Shown: positions 33,601 to 46,330, numbered from the stretch's first letter. The stretch: DNA of 60,000 nt from Polytrichum commune (GCA_950295325.1 OX485809.1:6450001-6510000); one strand, 5' to 3'. Numbers and translations: made by a program. Notes: generated from the sequence alone by a model not told the origin.

Positions 33601-35547
33601 CTTTCGGTGGTGAGTAGCAGGAGAAGTTGCAGGGCTTGTTTGCGAATTTCTGGAGGTCAGCGAGTTCTTTCTTCTGTTTGATCACAAATCCGTTGCTTCT
33701 TGAGCGTGATGCAATTCATCATATCTGTTACGAACATATCTGTCATTGTTCTGTTCAGAGAACACAATTGTGTTAGGTCCAATATATGGTCGAATTCCTT
33801 ACGGCCGTTAATCCCATGCATGATTAAAGTCTCTCGCCGAAGCCGTGATGATGAGATTGGATAATCAGTTGGCTAACTGAAACTATCTGAAAACATACAG
33901 AACATCTAAGGGTCTGATCGGCTGTAACGAGGGAGCTTCAAATGGTCTAAGAAGCAATGGCGTGAAGGTAAATTTTGGATGTGAATCCTCAAATTAAGGA
34001 TTTCTGTACTCTCTTCATGCATTATCTTGTTACGGCATATCGAACCTGCTTCATCTGTTGGGCGTGTTGATGGTATACGAGTCACCCTCATATGCGTAGA
34101 TTTGCAATGGAAGAGTGTCGAGTGATCAGTGGTGGAAACTTAGGCTCGCTGTTTTCATGCGAAGGCTTTTGTTCAGCCAGGTTTCTGCATGTCCGAGGTA
34201 AGTAAAGTACTCCTCTACTACCATGAAATTTGTTTGTCTCACCATATTTGGCTTCAAGAAATGCAATCTGGACATGCTTGCATGTGGAATCCTGTGCAAA
34301 TTTGGCTCGAGTATGGATCGCCATAGCTGAGGGTGAAGAACCACGAGTTCTGCACTCCATCGCCGTAGTTTTGGAAAGTGAGTGACATACATGCATTCCG
34401 AGTGAAAATTTGCACGTAGTAGGGTTGCCTTGACCAGTTTGGACAGGTTTCTGAAATTTCTGGAGCCTTGCAGAAATGTTTAACGTAGCTAAAATTTCAT
34501 CAAGTTAACCCTCTTTTCAATGGAGATCTGCCGAGAGATGTCACCATCCCGGTAATCAAATGCAAATGCAGCGGGATGCTTATGCGAGAAAGCAAGAGTG
34601 TAGAGTATTAGGGTTTTGGGGTGTGCTTTGTAGACTTATCCTTCCTGCCTGGGCATTTAATGAAAATTTATTATTGAAATTTCTCCTCGCCAGATGACAG
34701 TCTTATATTGCTTGAGACCTACTGAAATCCCACGTGGAAATCGTTGAGATTGTAGTTCGGCATAGAAAAGACGAATCAGGAAGTACCCACCTTACGGTAT
34801 CGGTGAATACAACTTCTGTTTGGTGTTGTGAAGTGGTAAATGCATATTCTTGCATTGCAGGTGTTTCCAACAATAAACGAGTATCATTCTGGATTATTTT
34901 GCTGTTTCAAAACGATTTGGCACTAGAGTCTAATATTTCAGTTTCTGACTTTGCTGGTGGTGGGTGTTGAACTATCTTTGGTGCAGACTTCTACTATTGT
35001 TGGTAAGTTTATGGGTGTGCTGGAGATGCTGGGTTTTTATTTGAGGGTCTTGTCATCATGAGCCACATCTACAAGAGTTTACTTCCAAGATATAGATTGT
35101 AGTGTTGCTGCTACGAATATGATCTAGCAGATGCATTTTTCTTTTTGACTCGACCATATTAGGTCTACAAGGGTCCTGATATGCTTCTTTCCTCCTATAG
35201 GAGGATCTTGATGTGATGCCAATTCCTGTCTATCATTTGTAATTGTATGCTTTTGGTGGGGAATTATGGCAGTTGCCTCTTTGAATGTGGTAATGTAAGT
35301 TGTGGGCATTAGTTTTTGGATGCATTCTCTTGGATTCTTTTATAGTTCTGCGTTACAAACTGCATTCTAATCTACAATTGTCCACATGCTTCTGATGGGT
35401 GGGAGAATACAAACTTAGTGCAGCCAGCGCAGTTTAGTGTAATAATCATGTGCACAATGTGAATTAATTCTCAATCTGGAAATCCAAGATGCTCAGTGAC
35501 ATTGAATAGTGGACATTGCATCGGGCATAAAATGGCAAGTGGTTGTT
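30652..35547. other. Long gene-poor stretch between copy 3 and the nested element
   Basis: No frame above about 110 codons and no recognisable domain. A CATATGGTC-rich stretch (30675-30775), a C-run near 31132 and the repeat at 32389-32835 are the only structures noted. 33350-35100 looks like unique DNA and could contain UTRs or introns of a gene I cannot assemble. Confidence 0.5.
32389..32835 (+). repeat. Degenerate repeat with core GGAGTTAGACAACTC
   Basis: GTTAGACAACTCCC, GGAGTTAGACAACTACAAC, GGAGCTAGACAACTC and GAATTAGACAGTT recur roughly every 30-60 bp over about 440 bp, with divergence increasing to the right. Confidence 0.7.
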
Positions 35548-35556
35548 CATAGGTGG

Positions 35557-36050
35557 GGAGGACGCTAAACACCCCCCCCACGAACTTCTAGGGATTCCAT
35601 ATTCGGGCGGGGGCAGCCCTCCCACGAAATTTCTGGCCTCGCCCGGATTTTTTCCAAACCCGCCCGAAAATAGCTGCCCGCCCCGCCCGAAAACGAAAAA
35701 AACATTGCTCTTCCAATCTTGAAGGCCGCTTGACTACAAATCCCATATTGAGTGCACTTCACCTTCAAGGTCTCAAATCCAATATATATGTGCACTTCCA
35801 CCTAGTAAATAAGGCATTAAATGGGATTTCATTCCGGAAGTGAAACCATCAACCAAGAATGTAATTAACTTGGAAGTCAAAAAATTAGAAAATCCTCATC
35901 AACATTGAGGTTATAATTTTTATGACTTACCATTTAAAATTGTCTTCGTCATTCTTAAATGACACTTAAATTTAGTGTGCTGATGTGGTATGTATATTTT
36001 ATAATATTTTAGATAATTCTGGCTACTTTCAAGAATATTCATACGCACTT
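35557..36050 (+). repeat. Left inverted arm of the outer MULE-like element
   Basis: About 494 bp, complementary to 36346-36612 plus 59624-59855. It includes a GC-rich terminal block (GGGCGGG-type) and an AT-rich inner half ending ATTCATACGCACTT. Confidence 0.9.
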
Positions 36051-36345
36051 ATCTATAAAATGTATTTAATGGAACTAATTAATCAATTATTTTAATTACC
36101 GGATTTGATTGGAGTTAATTTCATTAATTAAATTTTAGGGTTAATTAGGCTTACTGGATATAAAAATTGAGTATTGTAATTATTGAAATTGATTGGACTT
36201 AATTGGAGTTGATTCCAGTAATTAAATTTTAGGATTAATTAGTCTTACTTAATTTGGAAAGAATACTTTCTGATTTATTTGGGATTAATTAGGATTAATT
36301 AGGATTAATTAGACATAATTACATTAAATCACACTTAATTAGAAT
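36051..36345. repeat. AT-rich loop with TTAATTAGG repeats
   Basis: The spacer between the inverted arms is dominated by GGATTAATTAGG and TTAATTGGA variants. No coding capacity. Confidence 0.8.
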
Positions 36346-36612
36346 AAGTGCGTATGAATATTCTTGAAAGTAGCCAGAATTATCTAAAATATTATAAAAT
36401 ATACATACCACATCAGCACACTAAATTTAAGTGTCATTTAAGAATGACGAAGACAATTTCAAATGGTAAGTCATAAAAATTATAACCTCAATGTTGATGA
36501 GGATTTTCTAATTTTTTGACTTCCAAGTTAATTACATTCTTGGTTGATGGTTTCACTTCCGGAATGAAATCCCATTTAATGCCTTATTTACTAGGTGGAA
36601 GTGCACATATAT

Positions 36613-37036
36613 TGTTGAAGACTGGAAATAGATAGTGTATTTGGACAGTATGTAGGTGCATATCTCAGTCATACCCGTATATGGTATGTGAGGGTATTTA
36701 TAGAGTATTTCAGAATATTTTATACAGTATAAGCACGTGGCACTATCTCATTGCACCGTAGGACTGGCCATACCGACCAGGCTGATAACCTGGTTGATAC
36801 CCTCGGGATATCCGGGGTGTAAGCTCCATACTCTAGCTTAAGTCTTAGATACCCTCGGGATACCCTGATTGGGTTCCCTTTACTACAGGCTAATTACTTA
36901 GTGTTCTCTCTAAGTGTCTAGGGTCTATATCCTTTTACTAAGACCATGGATCCGGGTATTAACCCTAAGCCTCATCTGGCTGCACCCTAAGCCTCATCAG
37001 ATTGCTTCAATTAGTTCTGATACTAATTCTATAACA
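36613..37036 (-). repeat. 3' LTR of the copia element, 424 bp
   Basis: TG...CA-bounded direct repeat of 59199-59623. It contains GATACCCTCGGGATA repeats and ACCTGGTTGATACC. One base shorter than its partner. Confidence 0.95.
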
Positions 37037-37045
37037 CTCCTCCTC
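37037..37045 (-). other. Polypurine tract of the copia element
   Basis: GAGGAGGAG on the minus strand directly abuts the 3' LTR, the position expected for the plus-strand primer. Confidence 0.75.
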
Positions 37046-37126
37046 AAGCTGATGAGTTAGCCTCATTAAAAACTCTGCTAAGTAAAAACCCAGTTTTTGG
37101 GAAAACCTTAACTAGAGAAAAGAGCA

Positions 37127-37989
37127 CTAACTATCAGATGAGGTCAGCTCTTGGAGTGATCTAAGCCCAGCTGCATAAACTAGTCTCTTATGCTTATAAG
37201 CTGGTAGTGCTTTTGTAAGCATGTCAGCAATATTGTTTTCTGACTCTATCTTTACAATGTTCAATTGTTTCTGATCTATTAAGTCATGTGAAAATCCAAA
37301 TATGTGTGGACTCACATGCTTAGTCCTATCTGCTTTAATAAATCCTATTGACATCTGTCTAACACAAGCCGAATTGTCTTCGTAAATCGTGGTCGGCTGG
37401 TTCGGAAATCTGAGCTTGCATTGTTGATTCAGAATGTCCTCCATTGTCCGCAGCCACACAACTTCTCGGGCAGCTTCGTGAAAAGCTAACAATTCAGCAT
37501 GATTCGTTGATGTAGCCGTGATTGTTTGCTTCGTAGACTTCCAAGATATCGGGGCACCACATTTCAGAAATATGTAGCCAGTTTGGGATTTCCCTGCATT
37601 CATATCAGTTCTAAACCCAGAATCTGCAAAACCTTGGATATCAGGTTGGTCAATCTTGTGGTAGTAAAGTCCAAGGTCAGATGTTCCTTTCAGGTATTTC
37701 AATAAATGTTTAACCCCATTCCAATGTCTTGAGGTTGGGTTTTGACTGTGTCTGGCTAATATACTGGTTGCAAATGAGATATCAGGTCTGGTATGGGTTG
37801 AAAGGTAGGTTAGAGCACCAACCGCTGTGAGGTATTTAGGTTTGTCAATTACCTCCTCCTCCTCCTCACGAGGTTGGTAAGGATCGTCATTAGTCTTACT
37901 GCGTCCTATCATAGGAGCTGCTAATGGGTTAGCTTGATCCATTCTGAAAAGCTTAAGGATTTTCTGCACATAAGCTTGTTGATGTAAGA
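37127..37989 (-). CDS. copia polyprotein, C-terminal part (end of RT, RNase H)
   Basis: Continuation of the polyprotein from 57829-54283. From the CACTA junction at 37989 it reads HQQAYVQKILKLFRMD (end of reverse transcriptase), YLSTHTRPDISFATSILAR, then RNase H: FADSGFRTDMNAGKSQTGYI, ISWKSTKQTITATSTNHAE, TIYEDNSACV and NNIADMLTKALP, stopping at 37127. With the CACTA and one AGA copy left out, the two parts total 4407 bp, exactly 1469 codons with no internal stop. The frame was therefore intact when the CACTA landed. The interruption removes RNase H and the end of RT from the protein. Confidence 0.92.
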
Positions 37990-38001
37990 CACTAGAAGAA
38001 T
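37990..38001 (+). repeat. Left terminal inverted repeat of the CACTA
   Basis: CACTAGAAGAAT, exact complement of the right end. Confidence 0.95.
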
Positions 38002-38009
38002 CCTTGTCC

Positions 38010-39060
38010 ATTCCGACCATGGTATCAATGACTACTTGTCCTAAACCACTTGTTAAACGACTACGGCGCATATCTGGTTCACCTGTGGTGACGTGTGTAG
38101 CATGGTTGTCATTTTGAAGTCATTCAACTGACTCAACGACGAACTCTGTTGAAGACCTCACACATAGTCATTTTCTGTCCACCATATATCATCCACTCCA
38201 TCCACTCGTGTATGACGTGGATATGGGATCATGACCTAGTTATTCATAAGTCATTCTTTTGTAGTCATTCACCGACGAGGATGCACTATAACTTTGTATT
38301 AACATTCTTTTCTGACGTGGCATTTAGGGCTATAGAATGATGTGGAAAATAGGGAAATTTCATAGGAGCAACAATGACAGTAATAATGACGTGTCATATT
38401 AATGACTACTTTGGTAACGTCAATGACTTATAGATGTTTCGTAAGTTGAGGTGGCATACACCCCTGCACTCTATACCCAATACTAGTTGTTTCCGTCTCG
38501 TTTTCATGTTATTCTTGTACATGTGGCATGGAATTTTTACATACTTTGACAAGTCATTATTAAACATGCTACCAGATTGCAAAATACTTTTATTTTAACT
38601 GTGGTTTAATCCATTCCTTCTATGCCAACGACCTCCAAATGGCACGAAACTTTTTGAGCATACTACTAGTAAAAATATGAATGTGCTATAATTAAATAAT
38701 ATTTAACGTGTCTAATTAATTGGGCTAGTCTTGAAATAGGATTCTGGATCGTATTAATTAAAGTTTAGGGAGGACTTATGGAGACTGTGAATATCATTTG
38801 TAGCATTTGAGATCCTGTATGTTTTAATCGTTCATACATACATGACTATTGTGTACATCATCAATAACCTTGCCACGTCAACAATGAGCGTAAACATTGC
38901 ATCTACACAACAATTTGCTATCCCAACCGAAGTGAAAATTTAGTCATTATTGAGTGCTTGTACATTCTTATATGCCATGTCACGTAATCAAGGTTAGCAT
39001 TAGCAATAGTGTTGTCGCAATGACGTCATAGTTTGGACACATTGGACTCATAGTGTAGTC
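38010..39060. repeat. Left subterminal motif region of the CACTA
   Basis: Scattered GTCATT/AATGAC motifs (for example near 38106, 38117, 38167, 38251, 38267 and 38408) and ACGTGGC-type motifs (38204, 38315 and the complement near 38874). They mirror the right-end array. In CACTA elements such regions bind the TNPA-type protein (family knowledge); binding here is inferred. Confidence 0.65.
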
Positions 39061-39144
39061 ATACTTGCCTACTGTAAATTCTAAGTCATTGTTGAGAATT
39101 AGAATACAGAAACTATATTTTCTCATACAAAATATAATGTCAAC

Positions 39145-42100
39145 TTAAAACTTGGCGACTGCCAACAAATTATCTTTGTCTGATAATTCAATGGCCCCTA
39201 CTAGAGAGACAATTCTTGGAGGTGGGGGGACATGCTCTGGAGCACTCATGCCTTGATATTCTAAGCTAGTTGTTATGAAAACATCCGATGTGTCTTGTTC
39301 TTCCCTCCTTGACCGTGCTTCCTTTCGCAATACTACCTTCCACCCGGGTTTTCTGAAATCATTGGAGAAAAAAACTTGTGTAGCTTGACTTGGGAAAATG
39401 AACGGGTCCAACATCTTGGGTACTTTGTGCCGAGAATTCACCACCATAAATCCGGCATCGTCCCGTACATAAGTTGGATTCCCACGATTATCTTCTCTTT
39501 TTAACCACTCGCACCGAAAAAGAATTACTGGAGTTCGCAATGGACCATAATCCAACTTCAATATATCTTGGAGCACTCCCACATAGTTTAGGGATACTTC
39601 AGATTGAGAGTCAACAGTGGGTACTTCAAATATAGAAGCAATTCCACTGTCGTATGTTTGCAACAATGCGGATTGTGAATCTTCCACTCGAAAGTGGTTC
39701 CCAAATGCACGCATCCTCGTGTACCGTGTTGCTTTTTGGGATGGCCTGCTACACAACAAAATCCTGTCCATGTCGTCCCCGTTGTTGGGATCGTGTGGAT
39801 GGGTGTGCACTGCTTTTTTAACCCAAACATCAAATGGTTCGATGTTGCCATTTGCATCATGTGCATCCCTCCATTGCCTGAACACAGCATGGATACATTA
39901 GTATGTGACTCACAGGTGTCATATACTTGTCATATTACAGTCATTGAACCTCCACTAATGAATGAGGACGATGATGAAGTCCTGCTACAGTCATGATTCA
40001 CTGAAAAATAACTACACAGCGACTATTGAACAGTCTGCTCACCGATGCCAGGGTTCCAAGAGTGATATGTTTGTTAAGACATATTGATGAGCAAGTTCTC
40101 TCAATGGAGAAGTCATGACATAACTTGAGCCTGCCCCCTCCAGAACCTCCTCTGCATCTCCGTATTCTTCATCTGCGTCCCACACTCGTCGGTCGACAAC
40201 CTCAAACCTCTGCAGGTATTCGGTGATGAACCCAAGGCATTCATCCTTCACATATCCCTCTGCCATGGAGGCCTCTGGTCTTGCCATGTTCCGCACATAG
40301 TGTTTCAATGTTTTCATGTACCTCTCAACAGGGTACATCCATCTTGTAGAAACAGGTCCACACAAATCCAGTTCCTCCACAAGGTGATACACCAAGTGAG
40401 TCATAATATCAAAAAACGACGGAGGGAAGTGCATCTCTAAGAGTGCCATGCTCCGAGCAACGTCAAGTCGAAGCCCCTGAAACTCAATTGGATTCCACAC
40501 TTTGCTACAAATTCTCCGAAATACCTTCGAGATCCTCATCACTGCCATTCTAGGTCCTGGTGACAACAAACCCCTTAAGCCTAACGGTAAGATTTGATGC
40601 ATGAGTACATGGTAATCATGCGACTTCAATCCCCCAAAGTTCTTCTTCCGTATGTATTGAGCCATGTTGGATATGTGGCCTGCAGGTGCTTTCAGAGACT
40701 CAATAGTGTTGGCAAATATGTCAAACTCCTCGCTAGTCAGTACATAAGGGGCTGCAGGTTTTAACATTTTTCCAGCTTTTTTTGGGTTGTTGGTTAGCCA
40801 AAGGTGTCTCCTGATTCCCCTACGTTGCAGATCGCGTCTAACTTTCACAGTGTCCTTATGCCCCGTAACAGTCTTCAGTATGTTCTTCGACAGATTTTGT
40901 TCGCAATGCATAACATCCAGTGTGTATCGAATAAGGAGGTCCTGGTTTAGATAAACACCACAAACATTTAAGTTTAAGAGATTGAAATTGCAGTCAAAAC
41001 ATACACTCTTCAGTTGTAGTTGAAGTTTTGTCATTCTGTTGACAACGTGCACAAAAAGGTAGTCATTTCTTAGTCGTTTAAGGGTCCAGGTGGACATAAA
41101 TACAGTCACTCCACAGTCATTTTCAAGATCCTAACATTACATCATTGTAAAGTACAGCGTAAACATCAATGGATGCAGTGGACTCTGAACCGGGAACATT
41201 CTGCGACAATATGGATTCAAGTGCGTCTCTGGGCTTGCATTGCAGTACTTGCTGGTTTAGGGTGCAGATAATTCAAAAAAAAATGCGTCAGACAATACCT
41301 TCCAGTATGGCAAATCGTTCAGAATGCTTCTCCTCTTCACTCCATGTATTTTTGATGGATCTCCGTCACTGCCTTCTCTGTTCCCCTTTCTGAGCCAATC
41401 CTGGTATTGCAAACCCCTTAGTTCTTGCTCTTCTGCTGTGACGACTCTAGGAGGTCCTCGTTCTTCCGCGCGGCCGTTAAAGTGATCCTTCATTCTACTA
41501 GATCTCCATGGGTCATCAGGTGGAAGCCATCTTCTTGTGTCCGTGTAAGTCTGTTTCCCAAGCTCAATGGAATGTTCCCCCCTAAAATCTGGCCCACAAA
41601 CTGGGCATGCAACATAGCCTTGGTGTGCAACGCCTGCTACTGTTCCATACCCTGGAAAATCATGGATTGTCCACAAAAGTATTGCCCTCAAATTGAAAGT
41701 CCGAAACCCAACCTCTTTCGAGATGTCATAAGCTAACACCCCTCTCCATAACTGTTGCAATTCTTCAACTAGAGGGGCCAAATACACGTCAAAAAATTGG
41801 CCAGTAACAGATTGTTTTCCAGGAATAAGCAGGGCTAGCATGATAAAAAATTTCTTGGTTGTCAGCCACGGTGGAATGTTATAGTTAAGCAACATCACTG
41901 GCCATGTTGACCAAGTAGAGCGTTGAAGCTTGAAAGGATTAACACCATCAGCTGCAAGTCCCATGTGTACATTTCGGGGGTCCTGTCCAAATGTGGCATC
42001 CACATTGTCATGCACATGGTTCCATGCCTTGGAATCACATGGATGTCTAACCATCCCATCCGAGCTCCTGTTTTTTGAATGCCATGTCATGAGTTCCGAT

Positions 42101-43065
42101 ATGACCGGTGTTCGAAACATGCGTTTTAGTCTAGGAATCAAAGGGAAATGTCTAAGGACTTTCCAAGGTCTTTTATGTTGGCCCTCGTCTTTATACCGTG
42201 GAGCATTGCACTTAGGACAACGGACAACATTTTCAAGAGGTCCTCTAAACAACACACAACCGCCCACACATGCGTGAATAGTCTTGTAATTTAGCCCCAA
42301 CCGTCGAATCAATGATTTTGCCGCATGGTAATTCTTGGGTAGTCTGTTATCCCCAGGAAGAAGGTGTAGGCGGAAAAGAGCGAATACTTGATCGGCGAAT
42401 TTGTTGCTGACTCCGTGGATTGTGCACAAGGTCATGATCAAAATCGTGGCCGCTAAAACCGATGACTTAGCTCCATCGTATAGTTCCTGGATTGCCTCCT
42501 CCAATTCATGTGGTGCATCCTCTTTGTCATCCTCATTGCCTAGGTCTCCCATGGGTTCCTCATCGTCTGAATCACCCGAGTCACATGCACCCTCTTGTAG
42601 GCCATCAACCACAGTAAATGCGTCCATTACGATGTCCTCCATTGTTTCTTCCAGAGGACGTTGTGGCTGGTCATTTTCCTGGAATACATCCTCCACCATT
42701 GAACGCACTTCGATGCCAACGTCCATTCTCCCATCTTCATGTGTCACGCGCGTTGACTTCAGCTCTTCCTCCCATTCCTCATCAGACGAATCCCTGTCAC
42801 CTGGGCCTCTCCATAGTCTAAAAGTGGGTTCTCTGCCATATTGGATGAGGTGCTCCTTCACCTTCTCCAGTGAGCACTGCACACGGCCCTTGCACTTGGA
42901 ACATGGACAACGTATGCGTTTCAGGTTGTAGAATATTGCCCTCTGCTGCTCCCTCTTCCATAGCCTATCATCTCGCAGCTGTTGCCTCCTCTTATCGCGA
43001 ACAGGTAGTCTCCTTTGCTCCATTCTAAGTTCCGAAGCACATACACAATTTCCATTGCCAGCCAT
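39145..43065 (-). CDS. CACTA TNP2-type transposase (complete, 3 exons, 1132 aa)
   Basis: Exons 43065-41299, 40941-40043 and 39877-39145 total 3399 bp with consistent phases and GT-AG introns, ending TAA. Order: transposase-associated zinc-binding segment IRCPCSKCKG...HLIQYG (residues about 50-77), an acidic linker, Transposase_21 core with HMGLAADGVNPF and GQFFDVYLAPLVEEL (from about residue 340), WTIHDFPGYGTV and CPVCGPD. The exon 1-2 junction falls in the conserved LPYWK-DLLIRYTLDVMHCEQN block. DUF4218 follows with MTHLVYHLVEELDLCGPVS and RWMYPVERYM (near residue 788), then DUF4216 with NYVGVLQDILKLDYGP (near residue 985). No stops or frameshifts were seen, so it should encode the protein that cuts and joins the CACTA ends. 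Confidence 0.93.
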
Positions 43066-43249
43066 CAACACTGAGTGTTAGGATAGTGTACGTGATATGC
43101 TATTGACCAAATGCCTGATAATCCAAATTCATACCTACCTAAGTGCACTGTAGGTTTCACTTATTTCACGGGTAAGTGGATTCCGCAGCTGTTTACAGTG
43201 CTCTGTGTGTGGAGTGTTTACAGTGCAATGTGTGTGTTCTCACATCCTA

Positions 43250-43400
43250 ATTGAGTTCCACAGTAATAATGTAGTTGCAACAAACTCCTTCCTCTCCTGA
43301 CATATAGTTCTTGTTTACTCTTTTTGTGTCCCACGTGTCCATACTATAAAGTAATTCCTAAGTCATTTTAGGGTTTAGGGCTGAACACAATATAGTCATT
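43250..43400 (+). repeat. Element-like direct repeat flanking captured DNA, copy A
   Basis: Shares a run of blocks with 45770-45920: GTAATAATG, CTCCTTCCT, TTGTTTACT, TTTGTGTCCCACGTGT and AAGTCATTTTAG, in the same order and orientation. These contain the GTCATT/ACGTG motifs typical of the element's own subterminal DNA. Confidence 0.75.
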
Positions 43401-43499
43401 CCAAACATGCCTATTTCAAACATGCATGTTACCATTAGTGAGCAACTGGAAGGGATGTTCCGGTCTCTTACGCACTTTGAAGGGAATAGGTTGAAGACA

Positions 43500-43737
43500 A
43501 GATAAGGGCCCTACTGGTCTCGCAGAATGTGAATTCCCAGTTACTCAGAGCATAGCGCTCACTCAGAAGAGCAGCCGGGTGGCTTTTCAATTTGTCAAAG
43601 GGAGTGGCAAGCTCTTCACTGAGTCGCTCTCCCACGTGAAACTTAGGATATGCTTCCACAAAAGCCTTCATAGGGACGAATTGGTAAGGGCGACTCTTGT
43701 CAAACCAGTACTGTCCTTGATCTTTTCTAGAAGTCAC
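43500..43737 (-). pseudogene. Captured fragment of a PDR-type ABCG transporter gene
   Basis: The minus frame reads VTSRKDQGQYWFDKSRPYQF, VPMKAFVEAYPKFHVGERLS and ELATPFDKLKSHPAAL, then SERYALSNWE, after which similarity fades. This is the segment following the first nucleotide-binding domain of plant pleiotropic-drug-resistance (ABCG) transporters. A splice acceptor CAG lies directly before VTSRKDQ, matching an exon boundary. Only about 80 codons of a protein of about 1,400 aa are present, with no transporter domain complete, so it is a transduplicated gene fragment. Confidence 0.8.
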
Positions 43738-44108
43738 CTGCACAGACACCAAATTTCAGCAAACTCATTTCCCAACCCCATGTAATAGATATACATGATG
43801 TGCAAGGTGCTTTAACCTCTTATCCATCCCATGAAAATCTAAAGTTAAGAACTCTAAGGCTGAAATAGGACTCAGATGGGTGAACTGCCTGGCATTTGTT
43901 TTGGTGCACCTTACCACTCTATAGTTCACCCAATGATAGTGAGAGTGTTCGAGTCAAAAACAATATTTTACCCAGCCATGTGAAAACCTAAAGGCATGTC
44001 CTTGGGGGAGATTAGTTGCAAGCCGATTTGTCCACACCCACTCAAAGTGTTCACCAATACTAAAACCACATAGAGATTTTCAAGCCAATATCTCAAACTC
44101 ATGCAACG

Positions 44109-45060
44109 TCAACACTGAAACCATGGATCTGCAAGAACACACATATGCAACATGGTGCCAACAATCTCGGCTGCAAGAAGCTTCTGAGATGCTTGTCCAA
44201 AATATAATACCACCAACTTCTGACTCATTAATCCTTTGTGATCATTAAAATAATTCAAGCTGACATAGTGTGAATTTGTAGATGTGCACACCACTTCCTG
44301 TATTGACCTCAAAATGTCAAAAGGGCAGTTGGAAAACATGGGTTTAGTAGGAACCCTAAACCTGCGAACCCTGAAACCCTGGCCGTAGACAAGATAAGGC
44401 AATTGCAGAGGATGGTACCTTTGTAGGTCCCAAAGGCTGAGTGTCCTGTCAATAGAGCTGGACACCAAATAATTTTCATCCAGCACATCCAGCTGCATAC
44501 CCACAAATTGGAGAAGTCATTTCAAAGCAACCAAAACAGTCTGCTGCAACTCAACTGAAATGAAGAATATAAGTGTATCTAGTGCTTCAGTGATTAATGA
44601 CAAGGGTGCAGAATCACTTTAACTCCCTGTGAGCCCCATGACTGAAATATAACAATCTTTTTGCACCACATACTTTAAAGGATTCTATATAGAACATACT
44701 GTACATTATCGCTCAATCTTAGATGCTGACGAAGCTCCTTGGATTTGACGTGAGCTATCATAGCACCTATGGTTTTGGAATTATGAAGGAGTACCTTGGT
44801 GATGGAGGCATCATGGGCACGCCAGTTTACCACCAGATTTCCACTTCTGTAGTCCAGCAGTCGACACTCCCCAGAATTGAAACCAACAGCCACCCATGCA
44901 GAAGGCAGTGCATACTTAGTGCTGCTATCATGCCATTTCCTCTGTTCTGAGGAGGTTATTGCAGACACATATGATGATATAGAGCTCTCACCTGGCTTGC
45001 AACGCCACATAAATAGTCTTCGCCCCACCACTATGTCAAAGAATCTGTCAAGTACAGTTT
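44109..45060 (-). pseudogene. Captured WD40 gene fragment (GFS12-like BEACH-WD40)
   Basis: Three exon-like pieces in order on the minus strand: about 45060-44992 (GRRLFMWRCKPG, then GTGAG); about 44946-44798 (RKWHDSSTKYALPSAWVAVG, GECRLLDYRSGNLVVNWRAH, DASITK); and about 44494-44404 (LDVLDENYLVSSSIDRTLS, LWDLQR). The repeat pattern GxCRLLDxRSGN...W-AHD-xxTK...LVSSSxDRTLxxWDL resembles the WD40 part of plant GFS12. Intron spacing is preserved, so genomic DNA rather than cDNA was captured. The rest of the gene is missing. Confidence 0.65.
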
Positions 45061-45769
45061 CAATACTTGAGATATTTTACCTTTCCCTTCATTTTATCAG
45101 CACAATGAACAAAGGACCCTTGGTCCAAGAAGCAAAGAAGAGTTTCAATTTGTCTCTTCAAAGTCAAGTAACAAGCTCCTATTGTTCCTCACCCCGTTAT
45201 TTAAGGGCTTAGGATAAGACTTAAAAAGCCTTCACAACTTCTCCGATTAGACCCTAGAATTTCACAATATTCTCTAACATGACCTGCATCGCGGTGCCTT
45301 TCATTCTTCAATCCCCCGTGAACAATTTCTGAAGCTTAATAATGTTATGACTGTGTTTCTTCAATTTTGCAAAAAAGTAGATGCACATGATGAATGTTTA
45401 AATACCACGTAGCGATTCCCACCTTCTTCAAAGCATCGAACTGTGTAACTGCGTGTATCTTCAATTTTAAAAAAGCAATATCCCAGGTTAGGACTCTTTG
45501 AATAACTATGAGGCATCCACTTGCACCTTACAATCTTTTGTTTCTACGTTTGATAGAAACTAGACTTAAAAGGCTGGAAATTAGATGTTCGGTTAGCGTT
45601 GAAAACATACTAAACCCTCAAGTGCATGCATCAACACTGACTTAACATGATATTCTGGTCACTCGTATTTTGAGATATGAGATCCATGACCTTTCAGTGG
45701 CCCTAAACTTGAGATTTCGTACTAGGGTTTAGCTCAAATACAAGATTGCTCACACAGCTTCATACCAGG

Positions 45770-45920
45770 GTTCCAGAGTAATAATGAAGTTCCAGAGTAA
45801 GAATGAAGTTGTAACATACTCCTTCCTGTCTTGAGCTGAAGTTGTTGTTTACTTGTTTTGTGTCCCACGTGTACAGAAATGCAGTCATTCCAAAGTCATT
45901 TTAGTGTTTAGGTGGACCAA
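45770..45920 (+). repeat. Element-like direct repeat flanking captured DNA, copy B
   Basis: Partner of 43250-43400. Together the two copies bracket the roughly 2.4-kb segment containing the WD40 and ABCG fragments. Confidence 0.75.
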
Positions 45921-46244
45921 AATATAGTAATACCACAGTCATATTTTTTTCTTACGTGGACACGAATACAGTCATTCCATAGTCGTTGGCGTATATGCTA
46001 GGGTTTTTAGTGCCGTTGAAATGGACCCTAATCCCTAATGCTACAACATAGTCTAGGTACGCCTCAGATAGAAACGACATAAACAAGGTTTCTGAACCCG
46101 TGACCATTCGGCGATCAAATCCGGCCGTATTGTGTATGTATTGTTTAGGGAGGTGGGGTGGTAGACACAGGAGCGTCAGATGGTAGCGGGTAGGAGAGAG
46201 CCGGGGAATTGGGTGACTGCCGAAGCAATAACAAGCTGAGCGCC

Positions 46245-46330
46245 GAGGTGATAATCTGTTGGGGGCCGCGGTAAAAATCTGTTGGGGGAGGCGTTAAGAA
46301 TCTGTTGGGGGCCGCGGTAAAAAACTTGAG
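46245..46330. repeat. Short tandem repeat AATCTGTTGGGGGCCGCGG
   Basis: About three copies of AATCTGTTGGGGG with a GCCGCGGTAAA tail, just upstream of the first exon of the accessory gene. Confidence 0.75.

Noticed and set aside
41169-42931. Plus-strand open frames opposite the CACTA transposase
   Set aside because: They are antisense shadows of the well-supported minus-strand exons.
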